Below, one piece after another: positions 35,041-42,841 of a stretch of 44,158 nt of DNA; position 1 is the first letter of the stretch; each line of letters begins with the position of its first letter. The position numbers and the translations under genes are program-made. Source of the stretch: Pseudomonadota bacterium (GTDB lineage Bacteria; Pseudomonadota; Alphaproteobacteria; Rhodobacterales; Rhodobacteraceae); assembly GCA_021813365.1 (NCBI GenBank), contig JAKALB010000007.1, positions 1 to 44,158 on the forward strand, given 5' to 3'. The notes below the pieces were generated by a model that worked only from the letters and a program-made list of their open reading frames with translations, did not search any database and was not told where the DNA came from.

Positions 35041-35171
35041 GATCGCATCCATTTCAGAAACAGTCTTGCCAGGACGACGATGCCGAACACCACGACGGCT
35101 GCGGCACCGAGAAAGCAGAGCACGACCAGTGCCATCATCGGTTCGGCTGCAACCGCCGTTGCCCCCGGCAT
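35037..35171 (-). CDS. 44-residue single-span membrane protein
   Basis: A very short gene: the ATG at 35171 has GAGGGG just upstream. The product starts MPGATAVAAEPMMALVV, has one hydrophobic span (about residues 13-36), then a basic end, RLFLKWMRS. Its TGA overlaps the cytochrome c ATG (35037-35040), as other genes of this cluster overlap. It could anchor or assist the cytochrome. I recognise no family; codon use and coupling make me think it is real. Confidence 0.6.
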   Translation of the reverse strand: MPGATAVAAEPMMALVVLCFLGAAAVVVFGIVVLARLFLKWMRS

Positions 35172-35181
35172 CGCCCGCCCC

Positions 35182-35604
35182 TCACTCGAGCGGAAAGAGC
35201 GTCACGCCAGAGGGCGCATAGGCATAGACCTCCAGCGAGGCCAGCGCCTCCTCGGCCATTTCGGGCGCATCCATCCGCATCCCGGGCAGGGTGATGCCAG
35301 ATACGGCGGGCTTTTCGGTGATCAGCTTCTCGATGAACTTGACGGGGATGAATCCGCTCATCACATAGCCGTCGATCACTGTCACATGGCAGCCTATTCC
35401 CGCGTCCGGCATGCCGGCATCCCTCGCCACCCTGTCGTAATTCGTGTCCGGAACCACCTTGACCTCATAGCCATGGACCTTGAGGTAATCGGCATAGTCC
35501 TGACAGCAGGAGCAGGTGGGGTCGCTGTAGAGCGTCACGTCTTGCCCGGCAATGGCCGGAGCGGCGAAGCCGAGAACCAGAGCGGTTGCGAGTTCGAGTT
35601 TCAT
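35182..35604 (-). CDS. DUF411 / CopG-like periplasmic copper protein
   Basis: A 140-aa exported protein with signal peptide MKLELATALVLGFAAPAIAG and the DUF411 signature DPTCSCCQDYADYL; a further Cys is in GIGCHVTVIDGYVMSGFIP. Family members such as CopG bind copper through Cys pairs in the periplasm. The ATG at 35604 has AGGAAG at good spacing; another at 35619 would overlap the upstream stop as ATGA. It lies 10 bp before the 44-aa membrane gene, in the copper/thiol cluster. Confidence 0.9.
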   Translation of the reverse strand: MKLELATALVLGFAAPAIAGQDVTLYSDPTCSCCQDYADYLKVHGYEVKVVPDTNYDRVARDAGMPDAGIGCHVTVIDGYVMSGFIPVKFIEKLITEKPAVSGITLPGMRMDAPEMAEEALASLEVYAYAPSGVTLFPLE

Positions 35605-35615
35605 TCCGATCTTCC

Positions 35616-36581
35616 TCATGCGGCCGTCAAATCGGCCCAGGTTGCGCCGCCATCGCGGCTGGAGAGCAACGCGCCGCCGGCGTCGGCGGCCACGACATGG
35701 TCGGGATCCAGGGGATCGACGGCGAGAATCGGCGCCGCCATCGCCGGGCCGACGGCGGCCCAGCTCGACCCGCCGTCCGTGGTTTTCCAGATGCCCGAAG
35801 GCAGGCCGGCGAACAGCACCTCCGGCACGGAAGGCGCCAGGGCAAGGCTGACGACGGCGAGGTGGGGCAAGCGCCGGGCTGGGTCGATGCGGGCCGCGCC
35901 TGCCTCGTCGCCTGAAACCTGCATCGCGCCGGTGTCTTCCAGCGAAGACCAGCGGCAGAAGCAGTCCGGCACCTTGGACACGCCCCTTGTCGTGCCTGCA
36001 AAGACCCAGTAGCCGCCCATGCCCGACAGGCTGCCGACCGAGGCCAGCGCCTGCACATCGACCTCGACCTGATCCGCCAGGGGGCGGTCCATGGCGAAAT
36101 CCCAGCTTCGGGCGCCGTCGCTGCTTTGCCAGAGCCCGTCGCCACGCACAGCGACATAGACCGTCTGCGGATCATGCGCCGCAATCGCCACCGCATCCAG
36201 CGGCGATGCGGGCAGGCCCGGGCCGGCGGAATGCCAGGTCAGCCCCGCGTCATCCGATCGTGCAAGTCCGGCCAGCGTGGCGGCATAGATCACGCCCGCC
36301 AGGTCGGGATGCGTGGCCAGTGCGGTGACGGCCGCGCCGGGACCGGGACCGTGCGGCGCAAAGCTCGCCCCGGCATCGCCGCTGATCCAGAGGCCCGCCG
36401 CCGCGGCCAGGAGCTTGCCCTGGTCGAAGGCCAGCGCGGTGACGGTTCCGGCGGGTCGCCCGGAGGGCGTGCCGGCCACGGCCCGCATCAGACCGGGCGG
36501 CCCGCCGGAACCGAGCGCCGCGGCACCCAGGCCAACCAGCAGCCTACGACGCGAGAGCGCCGGAAATCCTGAAAAAGTCAT
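35616..36581 (-). CDS. Tat-exported BNR/beta-propeller-like protein
   Basis: A 321-aa protein with a twin-arginine-type signal (ALSRRRLLVGLGAAALG) and repeated Asp-box-like motifs: SGDAGASFAPHG, SDDAGLTWHSAG, SSDGARSWDF, TTDGGSSWAAVG and SRDGGATWADL, as in sialidase-type or YCF48-like propellers. There is no sign of sialidase catalytic residues, so a binding or scaffold role is likelier. The CFCRW stretch in the middle may bind metal. It is directly upstream of the DUF411 gene, with a near overlap. Confidence 0.8.
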   Translation of the reverse strand: MTFSGFPALSRRRLLVGLGAAALGSGGPPGLMRAVAGTPSGRPAGTVTALAFDQGKLLAAAAGLWISGDAGASFAPHGPGPGAAVTALATHPDLAGVIYAATLAGLARSDDAGLTWHSAGPGLPASPLDAVAIAAHDPQTVYVAVRGDGLWQSSDGARSWDFAMDRPLADQVEVDVQALASVGSLSGMGGYWVFAGTTRGVSKVPDCFCRWSSLEDTGAMQVSGDEAGAARIDPARRLPHLAVVSLALAPSVPEVLFAGLPSGIWKTTDGGSSWAAVGPAMAAPILAVDPLDPDHVVAADAGGALLSSRDGGATWADLTAA

Positions 36582-36689
36582 GTTTCATCATCCTCTTCCA
36601 CCCCCGTCCTGCGCAGCATGGACAGGATCCGTCTGCCAGGCAGCGCCCATGCGCAGCCCGAGAAAGGGCGGCCCGAAGCGGGGCGCCCG

Positions 36690-37034
36690 TCAGGTCAGGA
36701 TGATGGTTCGTGGAGGGGTCAAGGCCGGTGACGGTGCCCGCCCCTCGGCCATCGCTTCGCCCGGGTCGTACCGGCAGGACACCAGGGCCGAGGGCGGCAG
36801 CACGGGCTCCGCCGGCATCCCCAAGGTGGACAGCGCGCAAGTCAGGTCGCAGCCTGCCGTCATGTCCATCCCGGGATCGCATTTCACGCAGTCGCCCGCG
36901 CCAGATGGCATCATCGGCATGGCAGACATGGAATCCGCGGTCTCGGCCCTGATCGGAGACACCGAGACGGCAACTGTCCCCGCCAGGAAAATGGCGATGA
37001 GCAGGATGACGAGATGGCGGGCCAGACCGGTCAT
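36690..37034 (-). CDS. Small exported Cys/Met-rich protein, hypothetical
   Basis: A 114-aa protein with an N-terminal hydrophobic signal or anchor (residues 6-26), then a Met-rich stretch (MSAMPMMPSG) and a Cys cluster (DCVKCDPGMDMTAGCDLTC). Met and Cys clusters of this kind are common in periplasmic copper-binding proteins; that role is inferred. The start at 37034 directly precedes the signal. It lies 108 bp upstream of the propeller gene, probably at the head of the copper/thiol cluster. Confidence 0.6.
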   Translation of the reverse strand: MTGLARHLVILLIAIFLAGTVAVSVSPIRAETADSMSAMPMMPSGAGDCVKCDPGMDMTAGCDLTCALSTLGMPAEPVLPPSALVSCRYDPGEAMAEGRAPSPALTPPRTIILT

Positions 37035-37181
37035 GCGGGCAGGATAGTCGGGTCGGCTCCATCGGACCAGAGCGGCGCGCGGCGCGGTCCTTCACCTTTT
37101 CGTCAGACGGACTCGCCCGAGAGCTGCCACATGGCCCGGCCACCCGCCCCCTGCCCGAACGGTCGGCCGCCGGGCCGGCAT

Positions 37182-37838
37182 TCAGGCAGGGTCCGAGACA
37201 ACCGGCCGCCCGTCGGCACGCCATTCGGGAAGGCCGCCATCCAGCCGGCGGGCGGCAAGGCCCAGTTGGCGCAGGCGGGCGACGGCCTGGTGGGCATAAA
37301 GGCAGTAGGGGCCGCGGCAATAGGCGACGATTTCCGTGCTGGGCGTCAGGGTCGCCACCACCGCATCCAGCCGGCCCGGATCAACCTGCAACGCACCGGG
37401 AATATGGCCCATGGCAAATTCATCTTCGGGCCGCATGTCGAACAACGTGACCGATCCCTCGTCCAGCCGTGCAGCCAGCTCGGCGCGCGTGATCGGCTCG
37501 GGAGCGCGGCCCTGCGTCAGATCCTGCAAGATCTCGTTCACGACCGCCAGGTTCTGCCGCGCGATGCGCCCGAGCAGGTCCATGAGAACCAGCGTCTTGT
37601 CGTCTGTCAGGCGGTAGATCACCGCCTTTCCCGCCCGGCGGCTGGTGACAAGCCCGGCGCGGCGCAACTGCTGGAGGTGCTGCGAACAGTTGGCCACCGT
37701 CGCGCCGATCTTTCTGGCCAGAGCCTCGACCCCCCGTTCGCCCTGGGCCAACTGCTCCAGCAGCATCATTCGGTGAGGCGACCCAAGGGCGCGGGCGATC
37801 AGGGCGTATTCCTCAAGCAGCGCGAGTTTCGCCGTCAT
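37182..37838 (-). CDS. ArsR-family regulator fused to a rhodanese domain
   Basis: A 218-aa fusion: an ArsR winged helix (residues 5-105, with RALGSPHRMMLLEQL and the recognition helix ATVANCSQHLQQLRRAGLV), then a rhodanese domain (115-215) with active-site C174 in YCRGPYC. Such fusions respond to reactive sulfur or related thiol stress; C51, C174 and C179 are the only cysteines. It is divergent from a persulfide-dioxygenase-like gene, and a perfect inverted repeat lies in the shared region, so it probably represses both. Confidence 0.93.
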   Translation of the reverse strand: MTAKLALLEEYALIARALGSPHRMMLLEQLAQGERGVEALARKIGATVANCSQHLQQLRRAGLVTSRRAGKAVIYRLTDDKTLVLMDLLGRIARQNLAVVNEILQDLTQGRAPEPITRAELAARLDEGSVTLFDMRPEDEFAMGHIPGALQVDPGRLDAVVATLTPSTEIVAYCRGPYCLYAHQAVARLRQLGLAARRLDGGLPEWRADGRPVVSDPA

Positions 37839-37864
37839 TGACAGGGCTGATCCTTCGGGTCTAG

Positions 37865-37890
37865 ATCATTCAAGTATTTGCTTGAATGAT
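37865..37890. promoter_or_regulatory. Perfect inverted-repeat operator of the ArsR-rhodanese regulator
   Basis: ATCATTCAAG and CTTGAATGAT, a perfect 10-bp dyad with a 6-bp AT-rich spacer, extending to 13 bp with one mismatch. It lies 27 bp upstream of the regulator's start and 61 bp from the hydrolase start, in an AT-rich island. ATTC...GAAT half-sites are typical of ArsR-family operators. Confidence 0.8.
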
Positions 37891-37951
37891 TTAGAGAGTC
37901 TCGCGGGCGGGGGCAAGCCCGGCCCTGGCCGAAGTCTGATGGAGACCAAGA

Positions 37952-38689
37952 ATGATCCTGCGCCAGTTCCTGCATTCCGACCCGGTGGCCGCCTCATACC
38001 TGTTTGGCTGCGGCGGCAAGGCATCGGGGGCCGTGGTTGATCCGGTGGGCGACATTGCCGCCTACCTTCGCGCGGCCGAGGCCTCGGGATTGCGCATTCT
38101 CTATGTGATCGACACCCATCTCCACGCCGATCATGTGTCGTCCGGCCGCGCGCTGGCCGCGGCGGCGGGCGCCGAATATGTCCTGCACGCCGATGCGCCG
38201 GCAGCGTTTCCCTTCAGGCCGGTGCGGGATGGCGACGAGCTTGCGCTTGGAAATGTGATGGTGAAGGTTCTGCACACGCCCGGCCACACGCCCGAACATG
38301 TCTGCCTGCTGGTGACTGACCGCACCCGTGCCGCCGAGCCCTGGTTCGTGCTGACCGGGCATACGCTGATGGTGGGCGATCTGGGCCGGACCGAGCTTGC
38401 CTCCAGTGCCGAAGATGGCGCGCGGGCGCTGTTCAGGTCCATTCAGGCCCTGAAGGCGCTGCCGGAATATCTGGAAGTGCTGCCCGGTGCCTATGCCGGC
38501 TCGGTCTGCGGCCGCAGGCTGAGCGGCAAGCCAAGCTCCAGCATCGGTTTCGAATTGCGCCACAACACCGCCTTTGGCATCGCCGACGAGGCGGCATTCG
38601 TGCGCGCCATGACCGCCGACATTCCGCCCCCGCCGCCTGGTGCCGCGCAGAACCGGGCGATCAACGCCGGCCTGGCAGGTCACGCATGA
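37952..38689 (+). CDS. MBL-fold hydrolase, persulfide dioxygenase-like
   Basis: A 245-aa metallo-beta-lactamase-fold protein. The metal motif THLHADH (H56, H58, D60, H61), H112 in HTPGHTPEH and D143 in VGDLGRTEL are intact; the last His ligand of dinuclear members is replaced by LPGAYAGSVCG. That fits mononuclear iron persulfide dioxygenases (ETHE1-like), which oxidise glutathione persulfide to sulfite. The rhodanese-bearing regulator next door supports this. Its stop overlaps the MFS gene start (ATGA at 38686-38689). Confidence 0.88.
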   Translation: MILRQFLHSDPVAASYLFGCGGKASGAVVDPVGDIAAYLRAAEASGLRILYVIDTHLHADHVSSGRALAAAAGAEYVLHADAPAAFPFRPVRDGDELALGNVMVKVLHTPGHTPEHVCLLVTDRTRAAEPWFVLTGHTLMVGDLGRTELASSAEDGARALFRSIQALKALPEYLEVLPGAYAGSVCGRRLSGKPSSSIGFELRHNTAFGIADEAAFVRAMTADIPPPPPGAAQNRAINAGLAGHA

Positions 38690-40005
38690 CAGAGCCTGCG
38701 CCCTTTTCCGGGGACAGCCCCGCGGATCTGACCCTGGGCATCCGCGAGAACCTGGCCCAGTTCGTGCACCAGCTGATTCAGGTGCTGCTGGTCGGTTTTA
38801 CCATCGGCATGATGCGCACCGTGGTTCCGGCCCTGGCCGAGAGCGAATTCGGCGTGGCCAAAGGCTCGTTCCTGCTGCTTTCGGCCTTTGTCGTGGCCTT
38901 TGGCCTGGTCAAGGGCGCGCTCAACTTCGTGGCCGGGAGATTGTCCGAGCGCATCGGGCGCAAGCAGGTTCTGCTGCTGGGCTGGCTTGCCGCGATTCCG
39001 ATCCCGCCGATGATCTATTTCGCGCCCAGCTGGGGCTGGATCGTCGCGGCCACCGTGCTTCTGGGGGTCAATCAGGGCCTGTGCTGGTCGATGACGCAAA
39101 CCGCAAAGCTGGATTTCACTCGGGCCGATCAGCGCGGGCTGACCCTGGGGTTGAACGAGTTCTCAGGCTATGTCGGCGTGGCCCTGGCCGGGATCATCAC
39201 GGCCTATGCCGCCGGCGCCTTCGGGCCTCGGCTGGGGTTGCTGATCTTTGGCGGTGCGGTGATCGGGCTGGCTCTGATCCTGACACTGGTCTGGGTCCAG
39301 GACAGTTTGCCCTTTGCCCGGGCCGAAGCGGCGCGACACCGGGCCAGGGGAGCCACCGCCTTTCGCCCGCGCTATCCGCAGGGTGTCGGCGAGACCCCGA
39401 ACACCTGGGAGGTTCTTGCCCTGATGTCGTGGCGCGACCGGCGACTGGCCGCGGTTTCCCAGGCCGGACTGGTGGAGAAGTTCGTGGACGCGCTGGTCTG
39501 GGTGATGTTTCCGGTGTTCCTGCGTGACCACGGGGTCAGCCTGCCCAATATCGGCTGGATCATCAGCATGTACGGCTTCGTCTGGGGCGGCTCGCAACTG
39601 TTCACCGGCAGGCTGTCGGACCGCATCGGTCGATTCTGGCCCAACGTGCTGGGCATGTGGATCTGTGGCGCGGGGATCGCGCTGGTGGTGCTGGGCGAAG
39701 GCCTGGTGTGGTGGTCGCTGTCGGCCGGCATCTCCGGGTTTGGCATGGCGCTGCTTTATCCCAACCTGTCGGCCGCCGTGGCCGACATCACCCCGCCGAC
39801 CTGGCGTGGCTCGGCCATCGGCATCTACCGGTTCTGGCGCGATCTCGGCTATGGCATCGGCGCGCTGGGTCTTGGATTGGCCGCATATGTCAGCGGGTCC
39901 ACCGTGGCGGCCTTCTGGTTCGTTGCGGTCGCGATGGCGCTGTCGGGGGCCATCCTGTGGTTCTGGGGCGAGGAAACCCATCCCCGCCTGAACCCCGCGA
40001 TCTGA
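38686..40005 (+). CDS. MFS transporter coupled to the persulfide dioxygenase-like gene
   Basis: A 439-aa major facilitator protein with 12 expected spans; the intracellular loop 2-3 motif is GRLSERIGRKQ, repeated in the second half as GRLSDRIGRF. The start overlaps the stop of the MBL gene, so it is co-translated with it. Such pairing suggests export of a sulfur compound or thiol, but the substrate is not readable. Its stop is 6 bp from the convergent P-type ATPase stop. Confidence 0.92.
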   Translation: MTEPAPFSGDSPADLTLGIRENLAQFVHQLIQVLLVGFTIGMMRTVVPALAESEFGVAKGSFLLLSAFVVAFGLVKGALNFVAGRLSERIGRKQVLLLGWLAAIPIPPMIYFAPSWGWIVAATVLLGVNQGLCWSMTQTAKLDFTRADQRGLTLGLNEFSGYVGVALAGIITAYAAGAFGPRLGLLIFGGAVIGLALILTLVWVQDSLPFARAEAARHRARGATAFRPRYPQGVGETPNTWEVLALMSWRDRRLAAVSQAGLVEKFVDALVWVMFPVFLRDHGVSLPNIGWIISMYGFVWGGSQLFTGRLSDRIGRFWPNVLGMWICGAGIALVVLGEGLVWWSLSAGISGFGMALLYPNLSAAVADITPPTWRGSAIGIYRFWRDLGYGIGALGLGLAAYVSGSTVAAFWFVAVAMALSGAILWFWGEETHPRLNPAI

Positions 40006-40011
40006 AACGGC

Positions 40012-42297
40012 CTACCGACTCTCCGGGTCGAAGCGCAGCATCCGCAGGGCGTTGAGCGTGACGAGAACCGTGGCGCCGGTGTCGGCCAGGACGGCGATCC
40101 ACAGGCCGGTCAAGCCCAGGATCGTGGTCAGCAGGAACACGGCTTTCAGGCCCAGGGCGATGGTCACGTTCTGACGAACATTGGCCATGGTCGCCCGTGC
40201 CAGCCGGATCATCGCAGCCACGTCCGACACCCGATTGCGCAGCAATGCGGCCGTGGCGGTTTCCAGCGCCACATCGGTGCCCGACCCCATCGCCACGCCA
40301 ACCGAGGCCGCGGCCAGCGCCGGGGCATCGTTGATGCCGTCACCGACCATGATGACGCCACCCGTCCGCCCCATGTCGTTGATCGCGGCCACCTTGTCAT
40401 CGGGCATCAGCCCAGCCCGGTGCCGCAGCCCCAGGGCTTCGGCGATCGCAGCCCCGGTGCGAGCGTTGTCGCCGGTCAGCATGGTCGCGGTCACACCCAT
40501 CTCGGACAGATGCGCCACGGTTTGCCGGGCGTCGCTGCGCAGTTCGTCGCGCAGGGCAATCAGGCCAAGGGCGCCGCGTTCGCGCCACACGACCACCACC
40601 GTCTTGCCCTCGGCCTCCATCTCAAGCGCGCGGCGGATGCCGAGCCCCTCGACCGCGCCATTTTCGCGGGCAAATCGCACAGAGGCAACCCAGGCGACCT
40701 GCCCATCGACCAGGGCTTGCGCCCCCCTGCCGATCAGCGCCACGGCACCAGTCGAGGGCAGACCCTTCACGCCCGTTTCCGCCGCCCGGCGCAGGATCGC
40801 TGCGGCGATCGGGTGGCTGGATCCGGCCTCGACCCCGGCGGCAACAGCCAGAAGCTCTGCTTCCGAGCCATCCAGAACCACCAGGTCAGTCACGGCAGGG
40901 CGACCGGCGGTCAATGTTCCAGTCTTGTCGAACGCCACCTGGGTGACGCGGGCGGCGGCTTCGATCACCGACCCCCCCTTCATCAGGATGCCGCGCCTGG
41001 CACCGGCCGCAAGCGCCGCAGTAATCGAAGCCGGAACCGAGATCACCAGGGCACAGGGGCAGCCGATCAGCAAGAGGGCAAGGCCGCGGTAGATCCAGAT
41101 ATCCCAACCCTGTCCGAACAGCAGCGGCGGAACGATTGCCACCAGCACGGCAAGCCCGGTGATCGCGGGCATGTAATAGCGGCTGAAGCGGTCGATGAAA
41201 CGTTCGGTCGGCGCGCGGGCGGATTCTGCCGCCTCGACCAGCGCGATGATGCGGGAAATCGTGTTGTCCGCGGCAGGTCTGGTCACGATGATGCGCAAGA
41301 CCGCCTCGGAATTGATCGAACCCGCATAGACTGCGTCACCCGGTCCCTTGGTTCTGGGAACGGACTCGCCGGTGACCGGGCTTTCGTCGATGCCGGAGAT
41401 GCCTTCCGCAATCACGCCATCGGCCGGAAGCCGGTCGCCGGGACGCACCAGCACGCGCTGGCCGATTTCCAGGCTGGCCGCATCCACTTCGCGGGTCGCG
41501 CCGCCCTCCTCGACCAGCGCCGTGTTGGGCACCAGGCTCGCCAGGGCGCGGATCGAGGCGCGGGACCGGTCGGCGGCGATGCTTTCCAGCATTTCGCCCA
41601 CGGCGAACAGGAAGACGACCAGGGCGGCCTCCTCCGCCGCACCAATGAAAAGAGCACCGAGGGTGGCGATGGTCATCAGGGACTCGATGGTGAAGGGAAC
41701 GCCCGCTGCAAACGCCCGCCGTGCCACCGGGGCCACCCCGATCAGGCAGGCCGCGCCAAAAGCCCAGGGAACCAACGGCCCCGAGGCGAGAAACTTCGCC
41801 GCAGTGGCTGTCGCCAGCAGCAGCCCGGTGCCGACCACCTGCTTGCCCCTGACGGTCTGATACCAGTGGGTGTCACGGTCTTGCGGCCCACTGGCATGGC
41901 TGTGTCCAGGGACGGTGTGGCCCGAGCGGCCTTCGGCCCCGGCCTTGGCCTTTGCCGGTTGGGCACCGTCGTGTCCGGAATGGTCGTGGTCTTGGCAGTC
42001 TTCGCAATCTTGGACGGCGCGGTCATCGGCAGAGGCCGTCGGCACGGCGAACCCACGCTTGCCGGTGCCCTGCCCCTTGCGCGCGATACCATAGCCAAGC
42101 GATCTCACGGTGGCCTCCACCGTCTCGGGTGCGGTCGTCCCTCGCTCCAGCCGCAAGCTCAGCCTTTCCGACATGACGCCAACCTGCACATCGACGACGC
42201 CGGGCAACCGCTCCAGCGCGCGCGCGATCCTGGCGGCGCAGGCGGCGCAATCCATCCCGGATATCATCCAGTCGTGGCGTTCGGTGGTCTCGGTCAT
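40012..42297 (-). CDS. Zn/Cd/Pb-exporting P1B-type ATPase
   Basis: A 761-aa heavy-metal ATPase. The N-terminal HMA domain has GMDCAAC (C17, C20), then a His/Asp-rich linker (DCEDCQDHDHSGHDG, HTVPGHSHASG). Core motifs: CPC in LLIGCPCALVISVP, phosphorylation site DKTGTLT, HP motif SSHPIAAAI, hinge GDGINDAPALAAA. This is ZntA/CadA-like rather than copper type. I chose the ATG at 42297 (MTETTERHDW), with CAGGGACAGGG before it. The divergent MerR gene and the dyad between them indicate metal-induced expression. Confidence 0.94.
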   Translation of the reverse strand: MTETTERHDWMISGMDCAACAARIARALERLPGVVDVQVGVMSERLSLRLERGTTAPETVEATVRSLGYGIARKGQGTGKRGFAVPTASADDRAVQDCEDCQDHDHSGHDGAQPAKAKAGAEGRSGHTVPGHSHASGPQDRDTHWYQTVRGKQVVGTGLLLATATAAKFLASGPLVPWAFGAACLIGVAPVARRAFAAGVPFTIESLMTIATLGALFIGAAEEAALVVFLFAVGEMLESIAADRSRASIRALASLVPNTALVEEGGATREVDAASLEIGQRVLVRPGDRLPADGVIAEGISGIDESPVTGESVPRTKGPGDAVYAGSINSEAVLRIIVTRPAADNTISRIIALVEAAESARAPTERFIDRFSRYYMPAITGLAVLVAIVPPLLFGQGWDIWIYRGLALLLIGCPCALVISVPASITAALAAGARRGILMKGGSVIEAAARVTQVAFDKTGTLTAGRPAVTDLVVLDGSEAELLAVAAGVEAGSSHPIAAAILRRAAETGVKGLPSTGAVALIGRGAQALVDGQVAWVASVRFARENGAVEGLGIRRALEMEAEGKTVVVVWRERGALGLIALRDELRSDARQTVAHLSEMGVTATMLTGDNARTGAAIAEALGLRHRAGLMPDDKVAAINDMGRTGGVIMVGDGINDAPALAAASVGVAMGSGTDVALETATAALLRNRVSDVAAMIRLARATMANVRQNVTIALGLKAVFLLTTILGLTGLWIAVLADTGATVLVTLNALRMLRFDPESR

Positions 42298-42344
42298 GCC
42301 CTGTCCCTGCATCGCAAAGCGGCCCTTGCAACGGCTCAAGCCGA

Positions 42345-42375
42345 GACCTAATCTCTCTAGCAACTAGAGGTTCAA
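42345..42375 (-). promoter_or_regulatory. MerR-type promoter of the P-type ATPase gene
   Basis: On the minus strand, TTGAAC (42370-42375) as -35 box is followed by the dyad CTCTAG-TTG-CTAGAG (42355-42369) and a poor -10, TTAGGT or TAGGTC, at 18 or 19 bp. A dyad between the boxes with overlong spacing is the hallmark of MerR-activated metal promoters. Confidence 0.75.
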
Positions 42376-42384
42376 GGGGTTTTC

Positions 42385-42834
42385 TTGCTGACGATCGGAA
42401 AACTTGCGGTGGCTTCGGGGGTCAAGATTCCCACGATCCGTTATTACGAGCAGATCGGGCTCCTGCCTGCCGCAGAACGTTCTCCCGGCAATCAGCGGCT
42501 TTACGCGCGCGATGCGCTGAAGCGCCTTGCCTTCATCCGCCATGCCCGCGAGCTTGGCTTCACGCTGGAGGCGATCCGCGACCTTCTGGGCCTGTCCGAC
42601 CGGCCTGATCAATCCTGCTTCGAGGTGGACGCCATTGCCCGCGCCCAGCTCAGGGCGGTGGAGGGGCGGATCGCACGCCTGCAGGCCCTGAAGAGTGAGC
42701 TAGAACGCATGATCGATCGCTGCGCGGGCGGCACGATTTCTGCTTGCCGAGTGATCGAGGTTCTGGGCAATCACACCCATTGCGCCGCCGACCATGGGCG
42801 CGATGGGCAGGATTGTCACGCCGTTTCAGAATAG
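42385..42834 (+). CDS. MerR-family metal-responsive regulator (CadR/ZntR-like)
   Basis: A 149-aa activator: winged helix (LTIGKLAVASGVKIPTIRYY), dimerisation helix, and metal-site cysteines C78, C113 and C121 at nearly CadR-like spacing, plus C133, C144 and His in the tail (NHTHC). It starts with TTG: the frame is closed upstream by a TAG at 42358, and AAGGGG lies 6 nt before the TTG. It should untwist the shared promoter when bound to Zn, Cd or Pb. Confidence 0.93.
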   Translation: MLTIGKLAVASGVKIPTIRYYEQIGLLPAAERSPGNQRLYARDALKRLAFIRHARELGFTLEAIRDLLGLSDRPDQSCFEVDAIARAQLRAVEGRIARLQALKSELERMIDRCAGGTISACRVIEVLGNHTHCAADHGRDGQDCHAVSE

Positions 42835-42841
42835 GTTCATC

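Noticed and set aside
40420-42351. A 643-codon plus-strand open frame opposite the P-type ATPase
   Set aside because: Antisense shadow of a complete ATPase with all catalytic motifs.
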